This document shows positions 9,921 through 18,559 of a stretch of 64,000 nt of DNA, piece after piece. The DNA is taken from NCBI GenBank assembly GCA_012064415.1, contig SSNU01000101.1, positions 185,382 through 249,381 on the forward strand, read 5' to 3'. The number at the start of each line of letters is the position of its first letter. The first letter of the stretch is position 1. Made by a program: the position numbers and the translations under genes. The stretch is from Gyrodactylus bullatarudis (Eukaryota > Platyhelminthes > Monogenea > Gyrodactylidea > Gyrodactylidae). A model generated the notes under the pieces. That model had not been told where the DNA came from. It worked only from the letters and a program-made list of their open reading frames with translations, and searched no databases.

Positions 9921-10881
9921 TCAGAAAAAGAGCTTGGTGAGGAATGAGTTCCTGAAAATTGAAAGATTAACATCAGAGGTGAACAAGGTGAAGGACAAAG
10001 AAATATTGAAGGAGTTATTAATAAAAGACGGGTATCCTGAGGCTTTCATTAATAAACATTCCAATATAAAGGTCAAAGCAGATGAAGATGTCGAGGAGCT
10101 CACACCGATTTATCTAAGAGTACCGTTTAAAGGAGACGCTGCTCATCAGGTATTAAACAACAAGCTCTTCGAAATAACAAAAAAGGCATTTCCAGGGCAC
10201 AGACTTCAAATTCTACCCAGAACGACGAAGCTCATTCCAGACCTGAACAAAGATCCAGTCCCATGGCTTGAGAAGAAATGCGTGATCTACTTGTTCAAAT
10301 GCAAATGCGGTTCAACCTATGTAGGTCAAACAGTCAGACCAGTGAAGGCGAGAATCAAGGAACACTTAAGTCCTGGCAGCAAAGGTTCTGCGGTACAAGA
10401 GCACTTGAAGGATACGAATCACACTGCTGATGTGAACAGCTTTAGCATCCTATTTCAAGCAAACCCTAGTGATTCTCCAAAGATGAAAGCAGATGCTTTG
10501 AACAAAGCTGAAGCCCATTTCATCAAAAAGTTGAATCCAACCCTGTGCAAGCAAAAAATCCTGGCCACTAAGTTAGGTCTAACGGGAAAAAGCAGGTTTA
10601 CAAACAAAAGTAAGCTTGATAGAGCTGCAAAGCTACTTGAAATTTTCCCAATTTGCAGTTCCACCCAGAAACCCAATGCGAGCAAAGTTGGAGTGATAAT
10701 TGAACAAAATGAGCAAGTAGTTGCAACTACGCCTCACCCAAATTTTTCAGGTTCATCATTAGATAAAGAAAATATTTACTCTTACTCATTTTTTTTTGAA
10801 AAAACACACTATTCACGTGCGAAAGTCTACTTCCTATTTTTCGATCATTTTTACTGCTTGGGAAACGTTAAAATAGGGTGA
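9892..10881 (+). pseudogene. Penelope-like linker and GIY-YIG endonuclease, 3' end replaced
   Basis: The frame is open for 329 codons, but its start is only the first ATG after the LINE. It contains KDGYPEAF (NGYP-like), the LPRTTKLIPDLNKD linker, then the nuclease: CVIYLFKCKCGSTYVGQT near 10280-10330, ARIKEHL, and an acidic helix before HFIKKLNP. A basic tail begins and NEQVVATTP (about 10705-10730) matches the tail copy at 11.4 kb. From about 10780 the sequence switches to a dispersed repeat, so the last 30 or so residues are not PLE. Together with 5918-7294 it forms one PLE split by the LINE. The nuclease would nick target DNA for insertion. Confidence 0.8.
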
Positions 10882-11060
10882 TTTTAAATTTCTCTAAAAT
10901 TTTCCAAAAAAATTTTTTTCCAAAATTTTTTTTCTCAATTCAGTAAAAGTGTACATTTTGAATCAGTTACCAAAAAATCTCTCAAAAATTTCGATACCTT
11001 GATGAAAAAATGAGATTTTTGTAAAAATCAAGAATTCCCAAATTCATCGAGAATAGCTGT
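10781..11060. repeat. Dispersed repeat inserted in the PLE tail
   Basis: The block resembles 21255-21330 (GCGAAAGT, CTTCC, then TTTTTACTGCTTG) and ends with the motif GAGATTTTTGTAAAAATCA plus ATTCCCAA, which recurs at 37970-38010, 48530-48560 and 63705-63740. It is one of the abundant small elements of this genome and supplies the stop codon of the preceding frame. Confidence 0.55.
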
Positions 11061-11104
11061 AAAATTATTATAGTAATTGGCCTAGGGAAAGAGGATAAGA
11101 AGGA

Positions 11105-11345
11105 TAGCAAGTCCAGAGGAAATACCTAAAGAAATAGAGAACATGAAGTCGAGTTTATTGGAAAACGGTTATCCTAATAAATTTGTGGACAAATTTATCA
11201 ACTTTTCAGATGATAGAGATGTCGTTGAAAACACAGATGAAGTGGAGAAGACCAAACTGATCTCATCAATCAACATTATAACAACATACAATTGAAAATT
11301 TTATTTAAAACTCAGAGATTGTTTAACCTAATTCATAAAGGACGT
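11105..11345 (+). pseudogene. Penelope-like element linker fragment
   Basis: The frame gives KEIENMKSSLLENGYPNKF and a Phe-Ile segment near 11130-11200, the NGYP signature region of PLEs. The following DNA (11240-11345) matches 45-150 of the window. Frame breaks and a missing endonuclease show it is a remnant. Confidence 0.55.
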
Positions 11346-11389
11346 ATTTGAAAATTTACGTGAATATTTCAGTCACAAAAAAAATTATA

Positions 11390-11658
11390 ATCAATGAAAC
11401 GGAAGAGCAAGTAGTTGTAACTACGTTTCAAAGTAATCAACTCAACTAATCAGCCCACGTTACAACTAAAATTGAGAATGTGAAAACCTAGAAAATTCAA
11501 CGTTAGTTGATAATCGAATTATCTCTCGACCTGTAATTAGCACAAAAGACTCCGGTCAGCAACATAAACCTGCTATTACGAATCGGGATAGAAAGAGAAA
11601 ATTATCCAAACGACAATCTACGTTAGATCATTACCTAAAGAGAAGAAAGATGCCCTAG
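11390..11658 (+). pseudogene. Penelope-like C-terminal tail with PCNA-box-like end
   Basis: EEQVVVTT near 11408 matches the tail of the larger PLE (EQVVATT). From about 11474 the frame is open to TAG at 11656-11658. It has STLVDN in common with the tail at 23.8 kb, then a basic NRDRKRKLSKR run, then QSTLDHYLKRRKMP at the very end. QSTLDHYL fits the PCNA-interacting pattern Q-x-x-hydrophobic-x-x-aromatic, except that the last aromatic is Leu. Confidence 0.5.
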
Positions 11659-11769
11659 ATACATCAGGCCATCCCCATCATATCACAAAAATTTTCTTTA
11701 CTAAATCTGGGGAATGATTTAACCTATCAGAGGATCCCAATTCTGTTTATTATTTTGTATAAATATCTA

Positions 11770-11800
11770 GCTGGTGTAAGAGTCTGAAGAGAACCGATAG
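11770..11800 (+). ncRNA. Broken hammerhead-like motif, PLE copy 2
   Basis: CTGAAGA at 11784-11790 fits CTGANGA, and the flanks match copy 1 almost base for base. The sequence changes at about 11795 into the inverted copy of the 220-447 repeat, so GAAA and stem III are absent. It should be inactive. Confidence 0.5.
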
Positions 11801-11850
11801 AGAATTAAATTCTGATCAGAATGGTATAGTATATTGGGGAGGGGGTTGAT

Positions 11851-12580
11851 TTTTATAACCTTTAAATCAGATTAAAGGCCCAAACTATTATTCTACATTT
11901 TTCATCAATGTCAAATGATTTTAGTGTCAAATGAAAGAGGATAATTACAGGTTGACTAATACATTTCTAAATTTAATTACATCTTTTCTCAACTTTACAA
12001 AAATTATATGTATTTATAGATTAGGTTTGATTTTTGCTTTAGTTTTCTGAAACAATTTAATTTCTATTTTGTTTAATAAAAAAGTTAAGGGTTCTTAAAG
12101 TTTTATCATAAATTAGCTCAGATAAGTAAGATACAAAAATTACTTACGATGAAATTCGTAATTTTATTTTTAATTAGCTGTAATTAGGAACTAAGTGTCC
12201 ATTCATAGATGACGTGTGACTGAATGCTACTCATGTAATTATAATTATAGACTAAATCAACATTTCACAATCTTTTACATGGTAAGGGGAACACAATAGT
12301 TTTTCCATTTCAGGGTTTATTTTATATTCTTTGGGGGGAAGCAATCTTCACTGAATGTTCTCATACCCAAAATCTTGTGAAAACAAATCAAGAAAAACCC
12401 CATATCGATTTTTTGTATTTTGGAAACTGTTAAAAGTTAAGAAAAGATGTAATTAAATTTAGAAATGTATTAGTCAACCTGTAATTATCCTCTTTCATTT
12501 GACACTAAAATCATTTGACATTGATGAAAAATGTAGAATAATAGTTTGGGCCTTTAATCTGATTTAAAGGTTATAAAATA
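11851..12580. repeat. Long inverted repeat, arms about 148 nt
   Basis: 11851-11998 and 12433-12580 are near-perfect reverse complements, with a central spacer of about 430 bp. Shared blocks are AAGTTAAGAAAAGATG, TCATTTGACACTAAAATC and CCTTTAATCTGATTTAAAG. A third, direct copy lies at 232-380. The spacer is AT-rich and shows no coding. This looks like a foldback element or a rearranged PLE terminus. Confidence 0.6.
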
Positions 12581-12589
12581 AAAAATTGA

Positions 12590-13180
12590 AAAATTTGTAG
12601 TACGAAGTTCATCGAAGAAATGTTAAATAGGGTATCAAAAAAACGAAATAGATTACAAACTTTGATACAAAAATTAAAGATAACACAGCGTGTCAATTTT
12701 TTTCGATCTGGGGATATCAAAATAAACTAAAGTGATCTTGAGTATCTGGTCTCAGAATCTCCCAATTGTATTCAGATTCGGAGATATTCGCAAAAAACCA
12801 AAGATTTGGTAAAAGTTATGATTTTCAATATAATTTGATCAACTGATTGGTTAAGAAATTTCTTATTAATTGAAAATGAATCTGAAGCAAAGTTTAAGTT
12901 TATAATTCTAGAGAATATCAAATAGGTATAGTTTTCGTTTCTACTGGCATCTAATTTTGCTTATAAGGTTCTATTAATGTGCAACACTTCTGAAAAGAGA
13001 TTCTGAAAAGTTCTAGGGTTATGATGATTAAACTGGATGATTTTCCTTTCTAAATGTATTAAAATTAAAATTCCAAAAATTTCTTATGATAATTATCAGC
13101 TAAATTTATACTTGTATTAGTAACAAGATTACCGGGATTCTTGAGACTATCAGATAATCTTGAAACCGAGTAACAAGTTT
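12590..13180. other. Non-coding AT-rich stretch
   Basis: I see no open frame with recognisable content and no clear repeat arms. It separates the inverted repeat from the Gypsy pol tail. Confidence 0.5.
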
Positions 13181-13184
13181 AACT

Positions 13185-13490
13185 GGCTTTTAGTTAATCT
13201 AGGTAAATCAAAGATCTACATCCCGGAAAGACTGAGAAGTTGTGATTACGTACGTGAAGACAATTGGTCGAATAGTCTAGTCCCTATGTAAGGCCCATTT
13301 AAGGTAATTCAAAGGCACGAGAAACACTACAGAATCCAAGCAGACAAAAGACAAGAAAATGTATCGATTAACAGAATTAAGCCAATTTTCATCCCCGATG
13401 ATGACGATCCAAGACACCCCGATGATGACGATCCAAGACACCCCGATGATGACGATCCAAGACACCCCGATGAGATGTAGCAATCAAAAC
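13185..13490 (+). pseudogene. C-terminal end of a Gypsy-type pol
   Basis: The frame gives SKIYIPERLRSCDYV, then REDNW, a stop where the family has a Tyr-Glu pair, GPFKVIQRHEKHYRI and VSINRIKPIF. This is the typical region after Gypsy integrase (a valine-rich barrel ending in RLKP or RIKP). An acidic tail of repeated DDDDPRHP units follows. The single stop inside the block shows decay. It could be the far end of the element that starts at 4565, with the middle lost when PLEs inserted; distance and decay prevent proof. Confidence 0.65.
13396..13470 (+). repeat. 24-bp coding tandem repeat, three units
   Basis: The unit CGATGATGACGATCCAAGAC plus ACCC is repeated three times without change and encodes DDDDPRHP in the Gypsy pol tail frame. 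The perfect identity suggests recent slippage. The spacing is contiguous, so it is not a CRISPR array. Confidence 0.85.
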
Positions 13491-15372
13491 ACTAGCAGAT
13501 TCATTGAACTATTATTTCTCTATTTCCTCCATGATTTTATTATATAAACTATTTACTACTTATTAGTGAGGAAGATACCACTACGCCACAACAATTTTTA
13601 ATCCAAAATCAAAACTGCTCCAATCTTCACGAGTGCTTTATGAGACAAGAAATGAGCGCATCTGGTCTTTTTATTAGATAGAGAGAATCAGAATTCTCTA
13701 TCGAAAGGATTAAACTTGAGTTGATTTTATTTTTTGGAAAGTTTGACACTTGTGAACCTACTTCATAGTAGCTTAACACTATTTATTCCAAAGAGACACA
13801 GAGGAGAGGGATAGGTTTTTTACATTTTTGGAAGATTTTATTTCAAAATTTGAAGCCAGATCAGATTAGAACTTAAATCGTCTACTTTATAAAAAAATAT
13901 TTAGGGAAGCTACCTTAACGCTTGAGACATCACTAAATTACCCCATTCATGCCAAAATCTTCACTTGAAATGCTTTAATTTCAGAGTTGAAAATTTTACA
14001 GTACTCCCTCTTTAATAACTGTGTAAAAGTTATCCCTCTAATTTTTACTCCTCAAAAATTTCTTTCGTAAATCGTGACTACTTGTAAGCAGACATATTTA
14101 CCAAAAAAGGGCTAAAAATTAATTTTCAACTAAATTAACACCTTTCGAAAGAGATTTTTCCGCTGATCATTTCCATACTATGTTTAGTAGGGCTATTTCT
14201 AATAGAATTTGCAAAAATCAACTTTAAAAATCTTCCTGAAATTAAAAATCAGAATAAAAAATTGAGAAAATCTGTCTGACTATTCTTCTCACATGGGGTG
14301 GAGTTATTATTAGCCAATTTCAGGGTCTATAAATGATCATATCAATCAACTCCTAAACTAAAGTTTGGTTTTTGAAAAAAATTGCATATTCGATAAAAAA
14401 ATTTTCTCTGAGTCTTTAGAAGAAAACAATTTATTACAAACCAGAAATCATTAAAGTGTCAGCCAATGAAATTCAAAAATCACCTACCTCAATGTGGGTC
14501 CCAAATACAGGTGAGGGACCAGTTTTCTTTCCCATTCTGCTCCAACCATCCCATACGCCTTGGTTATACAGTGTACATATAGACTTCGATAAAAATTTTA
14601 AAACAAGAAAATTCCGGGCGGGAACAATATACGTTGTTTGTTATCACATTTTATTTAATTTAAGTAGAAAATATCCTAAAATCTCAAAGTTTACTAAAAC
14701 TGAAAATTTACTTTCAGCATCAGAAATAATTTTTAATTTCTTATAATTAGAAAAACAACAATATTATTAAATTGAAACATTATTATTTATTATTACAGTG
14801 TATATTATACACCTAAATCAGACTTATTTTAGTATCATTAGATAGAGCACGAAAAATTACATCACTATGCAAATTTTCATCATGATTGAAATTTTTATTT
14901 TGATTTATGAGGGAATTTCAATATAGGGAATAAGTGGAATTAATTTCAAAATAACGTCTCGAATCATCCTACCACGCCAGTGACTCACATGGAAAGCGCA
15001 ACAAAAGAGGTGGGGAAGTGTTCTGAATGCCGAAACGATTGTTTAGTTCTTGTTCGATAGTTTATTATTCACATTAAGGAAATTCTATAACAAATGATTT
15101 TACCATTGATTTTTTCAAAAAAATATTTCCCTGACTTTCAGGAGAATAATCTTGAGGTTTTTGTAAAATTAGTAAATTCTCATCTTCATGTCAATTACGT
15201 TTACTAAATTTCCTTTTTTATGAATTCTTCTCAATGATATTAAAATTCTAATGGCCTATGAAATATTGATATTATATAGGCTTGTATTGCACAAATTGTT
15301 ATAACCATAATTAAAAACTATATCATAAATAAGTATGATGAGATTTATTTGCACAACTATTTTGCTGATAAC
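13491..15372. other. Intergenic region upstream of the transporter
   Basis: AT-rich with no supported gene. A 96-codon frame at 14456-14746 lacks motifs. Near 15105-15210 lies a partial copy of the dispersed foldback family (TAGTAAATTCTCATCTTCAT then GTCAATTA), also seen at 20660-20705 and 38937-39650. No clear TATA box is visible just before 15373. Confidence 0.5.
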
Positions 15373-16719
15373 ATGCTCAAGTTTATTTTCGACAGAAAGC
15401 CCGGCTCATCAATGATGACGGCCATATTCCTTATCATCAACTCGACTATTGGTGCGGGAATTCTCAATCTGCCTTCAGCATACAAGGAAGCCGGGGGAAT
15501 CTATGTGTCAATTACTGTTTCAATTATTTTCGCGATCATTATCCTTGTAACGTACCTGATATTCGGTCATTACAGAAACAAATGTGATGGTATCAACATT
15601 GAAGATGTCATGGGCAAGTGTTGTGGCCATTGGGCTAAACGAATTATGACTATAACATCAATAGCATTTTCGTTTGCGGAATCGGTTTCCGCACTCATAG
15701 CTGTTGGGGATCAACTGGAAAAAGTCATTGACTACTTGGCCATGAACACAACCATCAACCGGCAGAGCTGGTATTTCAATAGAAGGTTTACAATATCCCT
15801 AGTATCTGTTGTATTTTCCTTCCCATTATCTTTAGTTCGTGATATAAGCTTCTTGAGATATTCAAGCTTTATTGGAATCGCTGCTCAGATATCCATCCTG
15901 TTATACATCTTCATTGGCTACTTTGTTCTGCCATTGAAGCCTGTGGCTATTAAAAATTTTCCAAACAATTTCTCTTCTATTTTAAAGGTAATTCCTGCTG
16001 TCTTGGTAACGTATAATGCTCATGTTGTCACGGTCGCTACTCACTACTCAATGCGGGATAAGGAAAACTTCAAAAAGTACACCATTGTAATAATCTGCTC
16101 TGTGATATTCCTACTGGTTGTGAATACATCCACTGGTGTCTTTGGATATTTATCCTTCGGGGAGGCTATCAAACCGAATATCGTCCTGAATTATGAAATG
16201 AATGTTGGTCTACTCATCTGTTATTGCTTGTTTGTTATCAAACTTTTGTCAAATTATCCAGCCATAAGTTTCTGTGCTAGAGTAACATTTATTTCGATTC
16301 TGGAGAGCACATTGTCCCCTCAGAGGTTTGATGCCTTCATCAGGTATGGCGGCTTCTATATAACAGCAGTGTTGTGGTATTTACTCTCACTTTTCTTTGG
16401 TCTCTTTACACCCGATATTTCATATGTTATTGGCCTTGTGGCCGGAGTTGCTGCTATCTACATAATCTGTGGTTCTGGTTATCTAATATTGACATCTCAG
16501 ATAAAAGAGCTTGGCCAGAATAAAGGTTACTCACATGAAGATTTATCCCTCATCGCAATTAATAATGGAGTAAACTCAAAACCTTCAGCTCGTGACAATC
16601 CTAAATTCAGATATTTCAAGATTGCCATCAGTATACTTTTTATATCTTTCGGATTTTTCGTTTTTGGATTAGCTACAGGTCTGATGGTTGAAAAGATTGG
16701 GGCCGCTCGAAAAGATTGA
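15373..16719 (+). CDS. SLC38A7: SLC38-type amino acid transporter (SNAT7-like)
   Basis: The 448-aa frame starts at ATG 15373. Residues about 10-30 carry the family hallmark of the first helix (SSMMTAIFLIINSTIGAGIL, then NLPSAY), as in SLC38A7 (NACLGAGLLNFPAAF). Further matches are GDQLEKVI, WYFNRRFTISL, the PLSLVRDI segment, a TYNAHVVTVATHYSM loop, TSTGVFGYLSFG and LFTPDISYVIGLVAG. About eleven hydrophobic segments fit the family. SNAT7 exports glutamine and related amino acids from lysosomes with sodium. No intron is seen. The start is uncertain: a TTG-led extension of eight codons exists, and an upstream exon ending before an acceptor-like TTTTCGACAG (near 15390) cannot be excluded. An AATAAA lies near 16760. 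Confidence 0.8.
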   Translation: MLKFIFDRKPGSSMMTAIFLIINSTIGAGILNLPSAYKEAGGIYVSITVSIIFAIIILVTYLIFGHYRNKCDGINIEDVMGKCCGHWAKRIMTITSIAFSFAESVSALIAVGDQLEKVIDYLAMNTTINRQSWYFNRRFTISLVSVVFSFPLSLVRDISFLRYSSFIGIAAQISILLYIFIGYFVLPLKPVAIKNFPNNFSSILKVIPAVLVTYNAHVVTVATHYSMRDKENFKKYTIVIICSVIFLLVVNTSTGVFGYLSFGEAIKPNIVLNYEMNVGLLICYCLFVIKLLSNYPAISFCARVTFISILESTLSPQRFDAFIRYGGFYITAVLWYLLSLFFGLFTPDISYVIGLVAGVAAIYIICGSGYLILTSQIKELGQNKGYSHEDLSLIAINNGVNSKPSARDNPKFRYFKIAISILFISFGFFVFGLATGLMVEKIGAARKD

Positions 16720-16739
16720 ACAAGAATTTTAGCTCATGA

Positions 16740-17029
16740 AACAAGCAAAAGATCCCGCTAAATAAAAATTATTATTTTGAGTCAGTATGTTTAAACGCAA
16801 GCAAATTTTTTGAATATTCAAGAAATTTAGTTCAGGTTATAAGAAAAATCTCTTTCTAATGATACACAATGAAATACAAATTTAATTCGCAGAAGCTTTT
16901 TCGTGAAACATTTTTCTACCTCTTTTGCTAATTGCTGGTGTAGCCTTAACCTTCTTTGTACCGTGAACAGATACGTGAAAAGGAAACAATGATCATGGAT
17001 ACTGCAAACCAACCTTAAGCCCTCCCCTT
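16740..17029. other. 3' flank of the transporter gene
   Basis: Holds the likely poly(A) signal near 16760 and AT-rich sequence leading into PLE-end sequence at about 17030. No other feature seen. Confidence 0.4.
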
Positions 17030-17150
17030 TTGTGCTCTGGAATGATGTAACCAATCAGAGGATATTATTGTTCGTCGAATTTATAATATATATATTTAGC
17101 CGGTGTAATAGTCTGACGAGATCCGGTGAAATATATAGGCTTTATTGCTG
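17030..17150 (+). ncRNA. PLE 3'-end remnant with candidate hammerhead ribozyme, copy 3
   Basis: 17038-17063 matches the block before copy 1 (TCTGGAATGAT, TAACC, AATCAGAGGAT). The core is CTGACGA at 17113-17119 and GAAA at 17128-17131. The A after it starts a short stem III closed by TTTATT (17141-17146), and AGT before the core can pair with GCT after it, with one G-U. No PLE coding lies nearby, so this is a solo end. Confidence 0.5.
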
Positions 17151-17970
17151 AAATTTTTTTGTTATTTTTATCCCAAAGCTACAATATTGAAACTTCATAA
17201 TTGAAAATACGAAAAAGTTACATAGATTTACTGTTGCCCTGGTGTCTAAAAGATCCCATTTAACTTGCAAGGGTAAACTAGTGTATTTTTGATGTGCGAG
17301 ATTTATATCATTTATTAATCGTCTCAATAAAAATCTCATGCTATAACTTGTTCTGAATTAGACAAGTTGAAGTCTTATGATCATAGATGAACCTGTTATC
17401 TACTTTTGAATATATGGATCACAAGATTAAAAGGGTGTGTAGTTCAACTAATTTCAAGACGTAAGTACATTTAAAACAATTCGAAATCATCATTGGTTAT
17501 TTTATAAAAAAGAAATATATATTTCGCCTTATCAATCTCTAATCCTGGTTTGATTAAATAATATTTACAAAGTTTTTAATGAATAAATAGTAAAATTGAT
17601 TCACAAGACTTCCAATTGATGAAAAACCAAAAAAATTCTCCATTCTTGATTTGTTTAAGTATAGAGAAGAAAAATTAAAAATCAATTGGGCCAAGGTAAT
17701 TCTTTTTATAAAATAACCAATGATGAATATCTCCATCGGTCATTCAGACGTATATGTAAGTATACGTGAATATTTAACTAATAATTCAAAATCAGTTCCT
17801 TGTAAGTAAATACCAATTTTTGATATCACAGAGAACTAGGAACTCTAAAGAATTCTATTTGTCTTCAAAAAATCACAATATTCTACACGAAAACAGTTAT
17901 TTAAAAATAGTAATATGATTAGTATGATAACATGAATTTTTATTGTCATACCAGTAACAATGACAGAAAC
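17151..17970. other. Non-coding AT-rich stretch
   Basis: No supported gene. The 17600-17690 block (CAATTGATGAAAAACCAAAA, TTCTCCATTCTTGA, TATAGAGAAGA) resembles 20910-20985, so it holds another dispersed repeat. Confidence 0.45.
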
Positions 17971-17972
17971 AC

Positions 17973-17980
17973 TATAAAAG
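17973..17980 (+). promoter_or_regulatory. TATA box of micropeptide gene A
   Basis: TATAAAAG lies 48 nt before the ATG at 18021 and is set in a GC-richer local context (CTATAAAAGGGAC). The partner gene has a similar box at a similar distance (18520-18527, minus). Confidence 0.6.
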
Positions 17981-18020
17981 GGACTTGAGAAGGATCTGAG
18001 TTAACTGAGAACAAAGTAAC

Positions 18021-18146
18021 ATGAATAGAGAAAGGAATTACATTCCAGAGCCATATGACTACCGAAGAGTTCACGAGGGCGTCTTCATTATGAACGACAC
18101 AATCACAGACAATCTAAAGCTAAGCTTTCCAGCCAATCGATTTTAA
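18021..18146 (+). CDS. Micropeptide gene A (41 aa), paralogue of the convergent gene B
   Basis: An ATG-to-TAA frame of 42 codons. The protein begins MNRERNYIPEPYDYRRVHEG and ends TDNLKLSFPANRF. It is hydrophilic, with no signal peptide, membrane segment or cysteine. I do not recognise the family. The reason to trust so short a frame is gene B on the opposite strand: over the last 34 residues 26 are identical and the other eight are conservative changes (E/Q, Y/H, R/K, F/Y, M/L, T/A, I/V, A/S). Of the 26 shared residues, about 16 use different codons, which points to selection on the protein. A TATA box lies upstream and AATAAA begins 3 nt after the stop. No intron. Function unknown; the most constant parts are VHEGV and TDNLKLSFP. 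Confidence 0.75.
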   Translation: MNRERNYIPEPYDYRRVHEGVFIMNDTITDNLKLSFPANRF

Positions 18147-18148
18147 TC

Positions 18149-18154
18149 AATAAA
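18149..18154 (+). terminator. Poly(A) signal of micropeptide gene A
   Basis: AATAAA starts three bases after the stop codon, giving a very compact 3' end. Confidence 0.55.
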
Positions 18155-18318
18155 TGCATACTTGATGATGATACTACATTTCATTATATTACATTATAAT
18201 AATTATAATTGAATTAATGAGAATAAAGAACCAATGAAAAATAGGTAATGATTTCATTGGTTGATCTTGACTTTTAATAGAAAATGAGGAAAAACCACAC
18301 AGAATTGGACAGATTTAA

Positions 18319-18324
18319 TTTATT
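18319..18324 (-). terminator. Poly(A) signal of micropeptide gene B
   Basis: AATAAA on the minus strand lies about 12 nt after the TAG at 18336-18338, mirroring gene A. Confidence 0.55.
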
Positions 18325-18335
18325 GTTGTTACTTC

Positions 18336-18473
18336 CTAGAAGCGATTCGATGGGAAACTTAATTTCAAATTGTCAGTAACTGCATCATTGAGAATGTAGA
18401 CACCTTCATGAACCTTTCTGTGATCATATGGTTGGGGAATATGGTGTTGGTTGTATCTATTGTAATAGCTCAT
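18336..18473 (-). CDS. Micropeptide gene B (45 aa), paralogue of gene A
   Basis: An ATG-to-TAG frame of 46 codons on the minus strand, starting MSYYNRYNQHHIPQPYDHRK and ending TDNLKLSFPSNRF. The N-terminus is four residues longer than gene A and richer in Tyr, Asn and His; from Ile-Pro onward it aligns without gaps. The two stop codons are 189 bp apart and the genes point toward each other, as in an inverted duplication. The spacer does not look like an inverted copy, so the duplication is old. TATATAAA lies 54 nt before the ATG (18520-18527). Not recognised; probably a small, strongly expressed, intronless gene, but cell type and role cannot be inferred. Confidence 0.75.
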   Translation of the reverse strand: MSYYNRYNQHHIPQPYDHRKVHEGVYILNDAVTDNLKLSFPSNRF

Positions 18474-18519
18474 TGGGGCGAGACTTTTTATTTATTAATC
18501 ATAATCATCATTTTCTAGT

Positions 18520-18527
18520 TTTATATA
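18520..18527 (-). promoter_or_regulatory. TATA box of micropeptide gene B
   Basis: On the minus strand the site reads TATATAAA within CTATATATAAAACTAG, 54 nt before the ATG at 18473. Confidence 0.55.
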
Positions 18528-18559
18528 TAGAGTTTTAAAAGTAAGCAAATAATGTCAAT

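Noticed and set aside
13396..13470. Possible CRISPR-like array
   Set aside because: The units are contiguous, encode an acidic peptide in the pol frame, and the genome is eukaryotic.
14456..14746. 96-codon open frame upstream of the transporter
   Set aside because: No motif, no matching partner, AT-driven composition, and no splice or promoter support.
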